Positions 31,233 to 41,107 are shown, numbered from the stretch's first letter. The stretch is 64,000 nt of DNA from Marinobacter sp. 2_MG-2023 (GCF_030546935.1 NZ_JAUOPH010000006.1:1-64000); one strand, 5' to 3'. Made by a program: numbers and translations. The notes: a model not told the origin generated them from the sequence alone.

Positions 31233-32159
31233 CTAACCCGCGGAAGCGCCGCCGTAGCCATTGGCTTGCTGCAGTTCCGGACGATCGCCCTCGCGCTGCA
31301 AACGGATAGTTGTGCGGCGATTTTCTGCAGCCCGACGGGACACGGGATATTGGTCTCCATGGGCTCTTACTGTGATCAGATCCGGATCTACGCCACGATT
31401 TTTCAGGTAATCCGCCACTACATTGGCGCGATCCTCAGACAATGCCCGGTTATCAATACGACTCCCGACACTATCACTGTGGCCATCGACAAAGACACGC
31501 TCGACCGTGGTGTCAGCCATAAGATAAGCAACGATGTCGTCCAGCATGTTCATATCAGCTTCCGACAGATTCCTGCTTCCGCTGGCAAACGCGACTCTCG
31601 AGCGCCCAATCTGATCAATATTCACCGGTAATAGATTGGCCGCACAAGACCGATAAAGCTGATACTGGCCGTTAAAATTTATGTTCGACACCTGCACCCT
31701 GACCGGACTCCCGTCGTACCAGGACGCGCGAGTAACGGTTGGACGCATACCATCTAGCAGGCCTTGCGCAAGAACCACCGCCTGGCGCGTTTCAAGGGAT
31801 ACGGGGCGGCGCCCCTCGGAAATATTTACCGTACCCACAGGCCTGGGAGCCACCCCCGGCCGCCAGACGGGTGCCTCAACAACGAGCGCGCCACGCCCGG
31901 GCCGCATAAGGCGCGACTCAGACTCCAGAAAGAACGACAGGCTTTCACCAGCCCTGTGCCTGAAAACGGCACGACCATAGCCGGGGACTTCATGCACCAG
32001 AGAACATTCAAAAACGGATTCGGCAAGATACCACTGACTGTTCGAGATTCCTGCGCCATAGCTTCCAGCCAGGCCTGCCCCAGGAAAAAAAATGCCCAGC
32101 GCCAGAGTTCCCAGCAGTTTTCGCGATTTTCTGGAGAAAGCGAGTGCCATAACAGTCAT
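31233..32159 (-). CDS. motY: sodium-type flagellar motor protein MotY
   Basis: 308-residue secreted protein: N-terminal hydrophobic segment (GTLALGIFFPGAGLAG), a MotY-type N-domain, and a C-terminal OmpA-like peptidoglycan-binding domain (FVDGHSDSVGSR, LSEDRANVVADYL). It forms the T-ring that anchors the stator around the flagellar motor. Identification is supported by position: motY is next to pyrC and rnt in Pseudomonas too (PA3526-PA3528). Either of two ATGs (32159 or 32150) could be the start; neither has a strong ribosome-binding site. Confidence 0.88.
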   Translation of the reverse strand: MTVMALAFSRKSRKLLGTLALGIFFPGAGLAGSYGAGISNSQWYLAESVFECSLVHEVPGYGRAVFRHRAGESLSFFLESESRLMRPGRGALVVEAPVWRPGVAPRPVGTVNISEGRRPVSLETRQAVVLAQGLLDGMRPTVTRASWYDGSPVRVQVSNINFNGQYQLYRSCAANLLPVNIDQIGRSRVAFASGSRNLSEADMNMLDDIVAYLMADTTVERVFVDGHSDSVGSRIDNRALSEDRANVVADYLKNRGVDPDLITVRAHGDQYPVSRRAAENRRTTIRLQREGDRPELQQANGYGGASAG

Positions 32160-32357
32160 ACCGTTGTTTCACGGATGTTTAGTGGTTTCCATGGTTAACG
32201 GCATCGGCGCGGTATTCTTTAATCTACGAGAGGAAAAACAATCACCGGCGCGTTCTGTTATAATCGCGCAAATTTTCCGGGCTAAAGCGCCGTCCAAATC
32301 AAACACGCTTCTCACGCCTTTTATTCAGCCCTTTGAAGGTATCGCGGAAATCAGCTC

Positions 32358-33389
32358 ATGACCGAACAACTTACCCTTTTGCGCCCCGACGACTGGCACC
32401 TGCACGTTCGTGACGGCGATGTTCTCAAGGACGTCGTGCCGGCAACCGCAGCCTGTTTTGGGCGGGCGATCATCATGCCCAACCTTGTTCCCCCGGTTAC
32501 AACTGCCGCAGCAGCCTCAGCATATCGGGAGCGCATACTGGCAGCGGCCCAAGGCACGGATTTCCGGCCATTGATGACGATTTACCTCACAGAATCCACC
32601 ACCCGCGAAGACATTCTTGAAGCTCGTGCGGAAGGCGTAGTCGCGGCAAAACTCTACCCCGCCGGCGCCACCACAAATTCCGCTTCCGGCGTGCAGGACA
32701 TTCGTAATATCTACCCGGTCCTGGAGGCCATGTCAGAGTGTGGCATGCTGCTGCTTGTTCATGGCGAAGTCACCGATGCGGACATTGATATTTTTGATCG
32801 GGAAAAGGTATTCCTTGAGCGCGTGCTGGCGCCGACGCTGGAAGCTTTTCCCAAACTCAGGGTTGTGCTTGAGCACATCACTACCGCTGATTCTGCGGAA
32901 TTCGTTCGGCAACACCAGGGCGACAATCTTGGTGCAACGCTTACGCCCCAACACCTGATGTACAATCGTAATCACATGCTGGTAGGCGGCATACGCCCTC
33001 ACCTTTACTGCCTTCCAATACTGAAGCGCAACCGACACCAGCAAGCCCTGAGAGACGCCATTGCCAGCGGCGACAAACGATTCTTTCTGGGAACCGACTC
33101 TGCCCCGCACGCAAAGGATAAGAAAGAGGCGGCCTGCGGCTGTGCAGGTTGCTACTCGGCCTACGGCGCAATCGGACTCTACGCGGACCTGTTTGAAGAA
33201 CTTGGCGTTCTTGACCAGCTGGAAGCCTTTGCGAGCATAAACGGGGCGGACTTCTATGGCCTGCCACGAAATACCGATACTATTACCTTGGTGAAGGAGC
33301 CCTGGGCAATGCCAAATGAATTACCCTTGGCGGATGGCACCATCGTTCCTCTGAAAGCTGGCGAAACTATTAACTGGCGCCTTGCTTAA
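32358..33389 (+). CDS. pyrC: dihydroorotase (type II)
   Basis: 343-residue zinc amidohydrolase that closes carbamoyl-aspartate to dihydroorotate in pyrimidine synthesis. Metal-binding [10 protein letters not shown] is at the N-terminus, [12 protein letters not shown] carries the carboxylated Lys, and GTDSAPH is near the C-terminus. It is divergent from motY and 43 bases upstream of rnt, so pyrC-rnt is probably an operon. Confidence 0.96.
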   Translation: MTEQLTLLRPDDWHLHVRDGDVLKDVVPATAACFGRAIIMPNLVPPVTTAAAASAYRERILAAAQGTDFRPLMTIYLTESTTREDILEARAEGVVAAKLYPAGATTNSASGVQDIRNIYPVLEAMSECGMLLLVHGEVTDADIDIFDREKVFLERVLAPTLEAFPKLRVVLEHITTADSAEFVRQHQGDNLGATLTPQHLMYNRNHMLVGGIRPHLYCLPILKRNRHQQALRDAIASGDKRFFLGTDSAPHAKDKKEAACGCAGCYSAYGAIGLYADLFEELGVLDQLEAFASINGADFYGLPRNTDTITLVKEPWAMPNELPLADGTIVPLKAGETINWRLA

Positions 33390-33432
33390 ACGTTCCACGA
33401 CTTCCTGATAAACGGCCAAGACCGGAGCTTTA

Positions 33433-34089
33433 GTGACTGACGAAAACACACAATCGCACCCCATGTCCCGCAGATTCCGCGGCTTTTTACCCGTAGTTGT
33501 CGATGTGGAGACCGGCGGTTTCAATCCGGAACGCGATGCACTGCTGGAAATAGCTGCGGTGATGCTGACCATGGACGAGGACGGCCGCATACGCCGCGCC
33601 GAGACTCACGTGCAACAGATCGATCCGTTTGAAGGAGCCAACCTGGAGCAATCTGCGCTGGACTTCACCGGAATCGATCCCTGGAACCCGGAGCGGGAGG
33701 CAGTGCCGGAGCGCGAAGGCCTGAGCGAAATATTCAGTCCCATCCGCCGGGCGGTCAAAGCACACGATTGCAAACGCGCAGTGCTCGTAGGACACAACGC
33801 AACCTTCGATCACAACTTTGTATTTGCGGCGGCACAACGAGCGGAGATCAACCGGAACCCGTTCCATCCCTTCTCCACATTCGATACAGCCACCCTTGCG
33901 GGACTGGCTTATGGCCACACGGTTCTGGCCCAGGCCTGCAAGCTTGCGGGCATCCCGTTCAGTAACAAGGAGGCTCACTCTGCTGCTTACGATGCGGAAA
34001 AAACAGCCGATCTGTTCTGCGGGATCGTCAACCGCTGGCTCGACCTGGGCGGATTCCCGCCGCCGCTGATTCCGGATGAAACCGAATAG
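33433..34089 (+). CDS. rnt: ribonuclease T
   Basis: DEDDh 3'-5' exoribonuclease that trims tRNA CCA ends and 5S/23S rRNA. 218 residues; ExoI VVDVETGGFN, ExoII GHNATFDHNF and ExoIII HSAAYDAEKTA carry the four acidic residues and the His. The start is GTG (33433) after CGGAGC. A strong terminator follows 30 bases after the stop. Confidence 0.95.
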   Translation: MTDENTQSHPMSRRFRGFLPVVVDVETGGFNPERDALLEIAAVMLTMDEDGRIRRAETHVQQIDPFEGANLEQSALDFTGIDPWNPEREAVPEREGLSEIFSPIRRAVKAHDCKRAVLVGHNATFDHNFVFAAAQRAEINRNPFHPFSTFDTATLAGLAYGHTVLAQACKLAGIPFSNKEAHSAAYDAEKTADLFCGIVNRWLDLGGFPPPLIPDETE

Positions 34090-34118
34090 CAAGACTCCCT
34101 GTCGAAAACAGCACCCAC

Positions 34119-34148
34119 AAAAAACCCGCAACTCAGTGCGGGTTTTTT
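34119..34148. terminator. bidirectional intrinsic terminator between rnt and the acyl reductase
   Basis: AAAAAACCCGCA and TGCGGGTTTTTT flank a 6-base loop. The arms give a T-run on both strands, so it can end both rnt (plus) and the convergent acyl reductase gene (minus). Confidence 0.92.
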
Positions 34149-34173
34149 GATTCAATGCTGCGACAAATGCTGC

Positions 34174-36159
34174 TTACCAGTGAATACCTCGCATAACGGC
34201 TGCAAATGCAACCTGCTCCGTAGATACCTTAGCCTTTTCAACAGACTTGCCGCCTACGCCCGGAGAGGAATCCGGGAACATCCGATACCCTGTATTCATT
34301 ACTATTTCACCCATCTTCGGCGCCAATGCATGCAGCACCTGGGCAAAAATACCAAGACGTGTAGCAACACGCTTGGGACGTTCAACTATGGCGTTCGTCA
34401 CCAGATCCGCTGCCTCTTCCGGTGAAAGAGTAGGCACTGAATCGTAGATCTTGGTAGGTGCAATCATTGGCGTTTTAACCAACGGCATATTGATGGTGGT
34501 AAAGGTTACATTACGGTCCGACCATTCAGACGCCGCGCATCGACTGAAGGCATCCAGCGCCGATTTTGAAGCCACATACGCTGAGAAGCGTGGCGCATTG
34601 GTAAGAACGCCAATGGAGGAAATGTTAACCACGTGACCACGGTGCCGCTCCAGCATGGAAGGTGCAAACCCCATGATCAAGCGAACAGAGCCGAAGTAGT
34701 TCAGTTGCATGGTGCGCTCGAAATCGTGGAATCTATCGAATGACAACGACAATGAACGACGGATGGAGCGCCCGGCATTGTTCACCAGAACATCAACATG
34801 ACCGTGGTTATCCAGCACAGTTTTTACAAACCTGTCGCAATCTTCCATGTCGGAAAAATCACACTGGTAGGCATGCACATTGCCACCCCTGGCTTCCAGA
34901 GATGCTGCCACCTCGTCCAGTTTTTCCTTGGTACGAGCACCAATCACCAGAATAGCACCAGCTTCCGCCAGCTTCTCTGCCGTCGCCAGACCGATACCGG
35001 ACGTTGCGCCGGTGATCACACAGACCTTGCCTTCAACCGTGCCCTTCAGCGTGTGGTCCCTGAACAGGTCCGGGTCGAGATGGCGCTCCCAGAAATCCCA
35101 TATCACCGGTGCGTAACTCTCAAGGCGCGGAACCTCGATACCCGTGCCTTTCAGCGCGCGCTCGGTTTCACGAGCATCGAAGCGGGTGGGATAATTTATA
35201 AAAGACAACACTGAGCGTGGAATGCCCATATCATCCAGCACAGCGCTAGTGATTCGCTTTACGGGGGGCAGGTTTTTCAGGCTTTGGCGAATAAACGGTG
35301 GCACAAAACCAAACATGCGGGAGTCAATACGCATACCCATCTTGGGTGCGTGGCCGGCCTCACAGAATATGTTAAGAATCTCACCCACTTTGTAAGGATC
35401 AGAATCTACGAGGTGGAAGCAATTGCCGTCCTCGCCCTCCAGATGTGCGATGTGATCCAGAGCATTAACGACGAAGTCTACAGGGACAACGTTCAGGCGG
35501 CCCCCTTCAACACCAATCGTCGGCACCCATTGCGGTAGTGTGCGACGAATTTTCTGAATCATTTTAAAGAAATAGTAAGGGCCATCGACCTTGTCCATTT
35601 CGCCCGTTTCCGAGTGACCGATCACCATGCCCGGGCGGTATATACGGAACGGCACTTTGCACTCTTCACGAACTACTTTTTCAGATTCGTGTTTGGTCAT
35701 CAGGTAGGGATGATCCAGCTTTTCAGCTTCTTCAAACATGTCTTCGCGGAAAATACCTTTGAACAAACCTGCTGCGGCAATAGAAGAAACATGATGAAAG
35801 TGTTTTGCTTTCATAGCATCCGCAGCATTAACTGCCGCTCTGGTGCCATCAATATTCGTAGCCTGCTGAGCCTCCTCATCTGCACCCATGTCGTAGACAG
35901 CTGCCAGATGGAAAAAGTGATCAACCTTTCCTGTAAGCGATTTCAGGGCTTTGGCATCAATGCCCAGGTTTTCCCGGGTGAGGTCGCCGAACACGGCTTT
36001 GACACGGGACTCGTCAACACCCCAGCGTTCTCTGAGTGCGTCGAGCTTTCCCGCAGACTGCTCGCGCACAAGCAGGTGAACCGTGCCGCCCCTTTCCAGT
36101 AATTTTTCCACAAGAAAACGGCCAATAAACCCCGTACCACCGGTCAGGAAATAATTCAT
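34174..36159 (-). CDS. bifunctional fatty acyl-CoA / aldehyde reductase (two SDR domains)
   Basis: 661 residues, the length of the Marinobacter fatty acyl reductase that makes fatty alcohols for wax esters. The N-terminal extended-SDR domain begins with GGTGFIGRFL (7-16) and has a YLMTK motif. The C-terminal classical SDR starts near residue 365 with ITGATSGIG and has an NNAGRS loop and YVASK. It reduces acyl-CoA, through the aldehyde, to alcohol with NADPH. Start ATG 36159 follows GGTGG; the frame continues to 36177. No wax synthase gene is in the window. The upstream region carries palindromic sites. Confidence 0.93.
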   Translation of the reverse strand: MNYFLTGGTGFIGRFLVEKLLERGGTVHLLVREQSAGKLDALRERWGVDESRVKAVFGDLTRENLGIDAKALKSLTGKVDHFFHLAAVYDMGADEEAQQATNIDGTRAAVNAADAMKAKHFHHVSSIAAAGLFKGIFREDMFEEAEKLDHPYLMTKHESEKVVREECKVPFRIYRPGMVIGHSETGEMDKVDGPYYFFKMIQKIRRTLPQWVPTIGVEGGRLNVVPVDFVVNALDHIAHLEGEDGNCFHLVDSDPYKVGEILNIFCEAGHAPKMGMRIDSRMFGFVPPFIRQSLKNLPPVKRITSAVLDDMGIPRSVLSFINYPTRFDARETERALKGTGIEVPRLESYAPVIWDFWERHLDPDLFRDHTLKGTVEGKVCVITGATSGIGLATAEKLAEAGAILVIGARTKEKLDEVAASLEARGGNVHAYQCDFSDMEDCDRFVKTVLDNHGHVDVLVNNAGRSIRRSLSLSFDRFHDFERTMQLNYFGSVRLIMGFAPSMLERHRGHVVNISSIGVLTNAPRFSAYVASKSALDAFSRCAASEWSDRNVTFTTINMPLVKTPMIAPTKIYDSVPTLSPEEAADLVTNAIVERPKRVATRLGIFAQVLHALAPKMGEIVMNTGYRMFPDSSPGVGGKSVEKAKVSTEQVAFAAVMRGIHW

Positions 36160-36213
36160 TGATAATCCACCCTGCATAATGCTCTGTTGTTGTCTGTTAA
36201 CACCGACCTTATT

Positions 36214-36225
36214 AGACTAAAGTCT
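36214..36225. promoter_or_regulatory. inverted repeat AGACT-AA-AGTCT
   Basis: 5-bp arms around AA, about 55 bases upstream of the acyl reductase start codon. It lies in the spacer of a possible minus-strand promoter, so a protein bound there could block transcription. It is a short repeat and chance is not excluded. Confidence 0.35.
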
Positions 36226-36286
36226 TATATTGGCCAAGTGAGGCGGCATTGTAACTAAATGCAGCTTTCATGTATCGGTCTTTATT

Positions 36287-36300
36287 AGAGCTTTTGCTCT
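36287..36300. promoter_or_regulatory. operator-like palindrome AGAGC-N4-GCTCT (copy 1)
   Basis: AGAGCTTTTGCTCT: 5-bp arms around TTTT. The second copy lies 33 bp away centre to centre, about three helical turns, so dimers could bind on the same DNA face. The form is typical of TetR-family operators; the regulator is unknown. Confidence 0.45.
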
Positions 36301-36318
36301 GTAACCTGTTGTTTTAAA

Positions 36319-36334
36319 TAGAGCAATTGCTCTA
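36319..36334. promoter_or_regulatory. operator-like palindrome TAGAGCAATTGCTCTA (copy 2)
   Basis: A perfect 16-bp palindrome sharing AGAGC/GCTCT arms with copy 1. It lies 160 bases upstream of the acyl reductase start and 197 bases upstream of the divergent small gene, so it could serve either. Confidence 0.5.
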
Positions 36335-36530
36335 AAACCTTCTCGCTCTGCCTGTACTTTTTGTCGACATGAAGAACTTGAGATTAGCACAGTAATTCGG
36401 GCGTGCCCTCCTCATTGCCTAATTACCACAAAGCAATGAAACAGTCAGCCAGCAATGCGATAATCCGGAACTTGTTGCCGATTCAGGCGTCAATTCTTTT
36501 CACAGACCAGCGATATCCGGAAACCAGACA

Positions 36531-36830
36531 ATGCAGAATGACAACCCGAATACTGAGCGCTACATCGCCATTGCCCGAGCCTGCCTGAAAGCCATCAACG
36601 ACACGGCAGAGAACTCAGGTGACCGGGAGCAAAAAATTCAGGCGGTTTACGAGGCTATCGACACGGCGTTTCAGGCAGAGTTTGCCGATTACCGTCAATC
36701 CGTCGCGATCATGGCAACCGTGCTGGAACGAATCGCTTCGGGCCAGCTTGACGGCGAAAAAGCCACAGAACTCGCCCGCAAGACACTGGATCAGCAACCG
36801 GAGAATACCCGAAAGGCAATGATGCATTAA
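36531..36830 (+). CDS. hypothetical protein, 99 residues
   Basis: I do not recognise a family. The protein is soluble, mainly helical and acidic (MQNDNPNTERYIAIARACLK at the N-terminus), with no membrane segment or metal motif. Codon use resembles the neighbours and it fills the space before the M16 protease gene on the same strand, 79 bases away. The antisense frames look worse. Confidence 0.6.
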   Translation: MQNDNPNTERYIAIARACLKAINDTAENSGDREQKIQAVYEAIDTAFQAEFADYRQSVAIMATVLERIASGQLDGEKATELARKTLDQQPENTRKAMMH

Positions 36831-36909
36831 ATTGAGCACTCCATTTCTGCGCCAGATCGTACATTCACAGACACTTTCCAGAAGCTCCTTAACGGATAAC
36901 AGAGGCCCT

Positions 36910-39762
36910 ATGCAAATTGGTATTTACTTGAATGCAAGAGTAAAGGTGCTAACGGCGAATGCATTTGCGCTTCTGTTGCTGTTATTCGTCAGCTCGCTTG
37001 CTATTGCGGCACAGACACCGGAAAAAAGCCCGAACGATAACAACCAATACCGCTTCATTGAACTGGATAATGGCCTGCGGGCCATTCTTGTCTTTGATAA
37101 AGACGCGGACAAAGCCGCTGCCTCCATGAACGTCGCAGTCGGAAGTGGCGATGACCCGAAAGAGCGGGAAGGCATTGCACACTTCCTGGAGCACATGCTG
37201 TTTTTGGGCACTGAAAAGTATCCAGAGCCAGGTGAGTATCAACAATTCATCAAAAGCCACGGCGGCAGCCATAACGCCTTTACCGCGTTTAGTAATACCA
37301 ACTATTTCTTTGACATCCAGGCTGATTATCTCGAGCCGGCGCTGGATCGCTTTGCCCAGCAATTTGCGGCGCCCCTCTTTACAGCTGACCTTGTTGATCG
37401 CGAGCGCAACGCCGTTCATTCAGAATTTAGTGCGAAACAAAAAGAAGACGGCCGCCGCTTCTATTCCGTCAAAAAAGCCGCCAGTAATCCGGAGCACGCT
37501 TTCCACCAGTTTGCTGTCGGCAACCTGACCACGCTGGAGAACACAGACGCCAACCCTCTTCGGCCCGATCTGATTGAGTTCTGGAAAACCCATTATTCCG
37601 CAAACCTGATGACTCTTGCCGTTTATGGGCCGCAGCCGCTGGACGAGCTTGAAGCCATGGTGAGGGTTCGTTTTGACGCCATTGAAAACCGTGACCTGGA
37701 ACCAAAAGCTCACACCGAAGCGCTGCTGGACCCAACTGTCTTGCCCGCGAAAGTAACGGCAGAAGCGATCAAGGATGTTCGCAGCCTCACCCTGTCGTTC
37801 CCGATTTCATCTCAAAAAGACAATTACCGTACAAAGCCGGCCAGCTACATTGCCAACCTGTTGGGCCATGAAGGGTCAGGAAGTCTTTTTGATGTCCTCA
37901 AGAAGAACGGCCTGGCAGATAGCCTGTCAGCAGGCATTGGCATGGATACAGGCGAAAACGCCACACTGGACATCAGTATTGCGCTTACGCCTGAGGGATT
38001 GAGACGGCATGAAGAAATTCTGCCTCTGGTATTTCGGTACATCGACATTGTTCGTGAGCAAGGTATAAAGCAACAGCGTTTCGACGAGATGCAGCGGCTG
38101 ACACAAATCGACTTTCGCTTTCGCGAACGGGGCGAGCCCATGCACGAGGTCATGCGGCTGTCGAGCCAACTCCAGGACTATCCCGCAGAGGATGTCCTCA
38201 GCGCGCCCTGGCTGATGGATCGCTACGCACCGAACCAGTACCAGGAGATTCTTTCCAGACTGACTCCGGACAACGTCATGGCCTATTTGCTCGCCCCGCA
38301 GCTCGAACTGAAGAATCCGAATGTTACCCAGTGGTATGACACACCCTGGCAAATCGAACCTCTCGATACGGAAGCTCTGCGGACTGACGCCCCGAGCGCA
38401 ATGGCAAAAGCCCTTCAATTACCCTTACCCAATCCGTTCGTACCGGAAAACCTGGCCATGGTGCCTGGCAAGACCATGAGCAAACCCGAATTGCTGGGCA
38501 ACCAGGAGGGCATGGCTATCTGGTTTGCGCGGGACACTCGTTTCAATACGCCAAAAGCCAACGTGTTCTTCAGCTTGCGTACCCCCGCGGCTCGGGTATC
38601 TGCGCGCAGCCACGTGCTTACGAGGCTACTGGTGGACAGCATCAACAACAATCTCAACGCCTGGGCTTACTCTGCACGCCTCGCCGGGCTGGATTACAGC
38701 ATCTATCCGCACCTGCGCGGTGTTACTGTGCGCGTTGGCGGCTACAGCGACAACCTGCATACGTTGATGAATCGTATCCTTATGCAGGTTTCGGCGCCGG
38801 ATATCACCCGCCAGCGTTTTGATATCGCCCGACAAAACATGATTGACGGCCTGAAAAACAAGGCCAAAGACCGGCCAGTTGAACAAACATCGGAATTCAT
38901 TCAGACCGCCCTGATGGAAGACACCTGGAGCACCGAAGAAAAACTGCAGGCCGCCAGAGAGGTTACTCTCGATGAACTCAGGTCTTTCGCCGAGACGCTA
39001 CTCTCACAAGTCGACCCGGTGCTCATGGCTCATGGAAATATTACAGAAGCCTACACACTCAACCTGGCACAACAGATTGATGCCATCGTTCTGGGCAAAA
39101 GCGACTTTGTAGAGGTTGAGCGCAGCCGCATGCGAAAGCTGCCCGCAGAGGAAATGCTGGTATCCCTGAACGTAGACCACCCGGACACCGGATACACACT
39201 TTATATGCAGGGTAAGAACACCAGCTTTGAAGAGCGCGCCCGCTTCCGTCTGTTGGCTCAGATTATCAGCAGCCCGTTTTATAAAGACATCCGCACCACC
39301 CGCCAGCTTGGCTACATTGTCTACGCCACACCCTTTGAAATGCTCGAAACTCCTGCTCTGGGTTTTATTGTTCAATCCCCCACTGCCACCCAGGAAACGA
39401 TCGACCAAGCGGTTCGCGAGTTCACTGAAGGTTTTGAGGCGGACCTAAACGCACTGAGTGCGGAGCGCCTTGAGCGTGAAAAGCAGGCAGTAATCAGTGG
39501 CATACTGGAACAGGATCGGCAGCTGGGTGAGATTTCAGGGCGCTACTGGCGCGAGATTGATCGCGGCGCGGATGGCTTTGACTCCCGTGAGAAACTTGCA
39601 GAGGCCGTTGAGGCTGTAAACCTTGAAGAGCTGAAGGCCACTTTCAGGGATGCTGCGCTGAACAGAGAGCGGGCGCTTCGTGCAGTGACGGGAGGAGAAG
39701 GACTGAGCGCGAATGAAGCCCGCGACCTTGTCCTTTCTCAACCGCCGGTTACTGCCAAGTAG
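36910..39762 (+). CDS. insulinase-family (M16) zinc protease, pitrilysin-like
   Basis: 950-residue periplasmic metalloprotease. A signal peptide (FALLLLLFVSSLAIAA) is followed by the inverted zinc motif HFLEH (His91, Glu94, His95) with a downstream glutamate in RNAVHSEFSA, and an inactive C-terminal half, as in protease III (PtrA). Such enzymes degrade short peptides. Start ATG 36910 follows AGAGGCC. It is convergent with the glycosyltransferase pair, with a 9-base gap. Confidence 0.92.
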   Translation: MQIGIYLNARVKVLTANAFALLLLLFVSSLAIAAQTPEKSPNDNNQYRFIELDNGLRAILVFDKDADKAAASMNVAVGSGDDPKEREGIAHFLEHMLFLGTEKYPEPGEYQQFIKSHGGSHNAFTAFSNTNYFFDIQADYLEPALDRFAQQFAAPLFTADLVDRERNAVHSEFSAKQKEDGRRFYSVKKAASNPEHAFHQFAVGNLTTLENTDANPLRPDLIEFWKTHYSANLMTLAVYGPQPLDELEAMVRVRFDAIENRDLEPKAHTEALLDPTVLPAKVTAEAIKDVRSLTLSFPISSQKDNYRTKPASYIANLLGHEGSGSLFDVLKKNGLADSLSAGIGMDTGENATLDISIALTPEGLRRHEEILPLVFRYIDIVREQGIKQQRFDEMQRLTQIDFRFRERGEPMHEVMRLSSQLQDYPAEDVLSAPWLMDRYAPNQYQEILSRLTPDNVMAYLLAPQLELKNPNVTQWYDTPWQIEPLDTEALRTDAPSAMAKALQLPLPNPFVPENLAMVPGKTMSKPELLGNQEGMAIWFARDTRFNTPKANVFFSLRTPAARVSARSHVLTRLLVDSINNNLNAWAYSARLAGLDYSIYPHLRGVTVRVGGYSDNLHTLMNRILMQVSAPDITRQRFDIARQNMIDGLKNKAKDRPVEQTSEFIQTALMEDTWSTEEKLQAAREVTLDELRSFAETLLSQVDPVLMAHGNITEAYTLNLAQQIDAIVLGKSDFVEVERSRMRKLPAEEMLVSLNVDHPDTGYTLYMQGKNTSFEERARFRLLAQIISSPFYKDIRTTRQLGYIVYATPFEMLETPALGFIVQSPTATQETIDQAVREFTEGFEADLNALSAERLEREKQAVISGILEQDRQLGEISGRYWREIDRGADGFDSREKLAEAVEAVNLEELKATFRDAALNRERALRAVTGGEGLSANEARDLVLSQPPVTAK

Positions 39763-39771
39763 AGGCGGGCG

Positions 39772-40413
39772 TTACGTACCGCCGGCCAGGCGCTGAAAGC
39801 GCGCCCAGTCTTCCGGCTCATCCACATCCCACCGGGGCTCCAGCAAAGCAACGCTGAGCCCCAGCTTTTTCAGCCGCTCACAAGTTTGCTCCAGAACGGC
39901 CTCAGTGCCCCAATCAATATCATCCAGCATGTGTGGAACCACCCGGCGAGCGCCAATCAGCACATAGCCGCCGTCATCTGAAGGGCCTAAAACCACATCG
40001 TACTCCTCCAGAGCGGCCAACGCCTGATGCACATACCCGGGCTCAACCGATGGGCAATCACTACCGACAATCATCGCTAACGGGTGGGACTCCAGGGCAT
40101 TGCCAAGCGCATTCAACATGCGATCACCCAGATTAGCGCCCTGCTGTACTTTCTGGACCAGGTTCCGTTGCTCAATCGTGCGGACAATGCTCTGCGAGTC
40201 ACTCGGCACAGTCTCAACGCTCCTATCCCACCAGAACTGTACAGGGTGGCCGGAACCATAAAGGTTATCCAGCACCGCAAGCGTAAGTGTTATGTGCGCA
40301 TTCAGCGCCCCGAAAACACCCAGCGCCGGAATAAGGCGGGTCTTTACCCGACCGGCTTCCGGCCATTTAGCGAATTGCATGACCAGTGCAGCAGAGCCTT
40401 CAATCTTTGGCAT
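39772..40413 (-). CDS. TIGR04282-type glycosyltransferase (DUF2064)
   Basis: A 213-residue nucleotide-diphospho-sugar transferase-fold protein; typical segments are FAKWPEAGRVKTRLIPALG and VGSDCPSVEPGYV, then GPSDDGGYVLIG. Databases label this family arsenosugar biosynthesis because of one association; here no arsenic genes are seen, so that role is unsupported. The start (ATG 40413) overlaps the upstream TIGR04283 gene by 14 bases. The frame continues upstream to 40683 but that part is antisense-like overlap. Confidence 0.85.
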   Translation of the reverse strand: MPKIEGSAALVMQFAKWPEAGRVKTRLIPALGVFGALNAHITLTLAVLDNLYGSGHPVQFWWDRSVETVPSDSQSIVRTIEQRNLVQKVQQGANLGDRMLNALGNALESHPLAMIVGSDCPSVEPGYVHQALAALEEYDVVLGPSDDGGYVLIGARRVVPHMLDDIDWGTEAVLEQTCERLKKLGLSVALLEPRWDVDEPEDWARFQRLAGGT

Positions 40414-41107
40414 TTCGAATATCCGAACGGTAGGAATGAACAAGCGCTTCCGGTGAGTCACCGCGCCAGTAGCGCCACCGTAAGCGCCACATAAGAAAAA
40501 TCGTGCGCCAGACACCCTTTTGCTCCCAGCGACGGCTATCGGTGACGACCGGCTCGTGAATGCAGAAAGGGCGCGAAACCAGACGGAGCCTGCGGGAAAA
40601 TTCAATATCTTCCATGATCGGCAAACAATCAAACCCGTGCAGATCCTCAAAAACCTCCCGGCGCATGAACATTGCCTGATCACCGGTACAAATACCTGTT
40701 AACCGGGATCGCTGATTCATGAACCAGGCAATCACCGAAAACATAACGCCCTGGCCACTCAGGCTAACGTCGAAACGCCCCCAGTCTTTGTTGCTATGAA
40801 AAAATTCACTCAGGCAATCAGATGCATTAGAAGGAAGAAGAGTATCAGCATGCAAAAATAACAAAACACTCCCTTCGGCGACGGCTGCGCCCGCATTCAT
40901 CTGAGCGGCCCTGCCTTTTCGAGACTGAACCACCCGATCCGCAAGCGGCCCTGCTAGCCTGGCAGTGCCATCCGTGCTTCCGGCATCTACTACGATCACC
41001 TCGTGCCCGGCTGAACGGAGCGGCTGCAGGGCCTCGAGTATACCGGCAATGCCCTCTGCCTCCATCCAGACCGGCATAACGATGCTTAACGAGAAAAGGT
41101 CAGACAA
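40400..41107 (-). CDS. TIGR04283-type family 2 glycosyltransferase
   Basis: GT-A fold glycosyltransferase of about 235 residues: SIVMPVWMEAEGI, VDAGSTDGTA and the metal-binding FLHADTLLP (DxD-like). It is paired with the overlapping TIGR04282 gene, as in many genomes. The preferred start is TTG 41107, with GGGAG 8 bases upstream; the frame opens at GTG 41143. It lies 86 bases left of tRNA-Arg on the opposite strand. Confidence 0.85.
   Translation of the reverse strand: MSDLFSLSIVMPVWMEAEGIAGILEALQPLRSAGHEVIVVDAGSTDGTARLAGPLADRVVQSRKGRAAQMNAGAAVAEGSVLLFLHADTLLPSNASDCLSEFFHSNKDWGRFDVSLSGQGVMFSVIAWFMNQRSRLTGICTGDQAMFMRREVFEDLHGFDCLPIMEDIEFSRRLRLVSRPFCIHEPVVTDSRRWEQKGVWRTIFLMWRLRWRYWRGDSPEALVHSYRSDIRNAKD

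Larger units (their letters stand above)
36160..36530. other. regulatory intergenic region upstream of the acyl reductase
   Basis: 371 bases between the leftward acyl reductase and a rightward small hypothetical gene, with no gene of its own. It contains three inverted repeats (36214-36225, 36287-36300 and 36319-36334), annotated separately. A possible minus-strand promoter, TTGGCC, 17 bases, TAATAA, overlaps the first of them. Confidence 0.5.
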
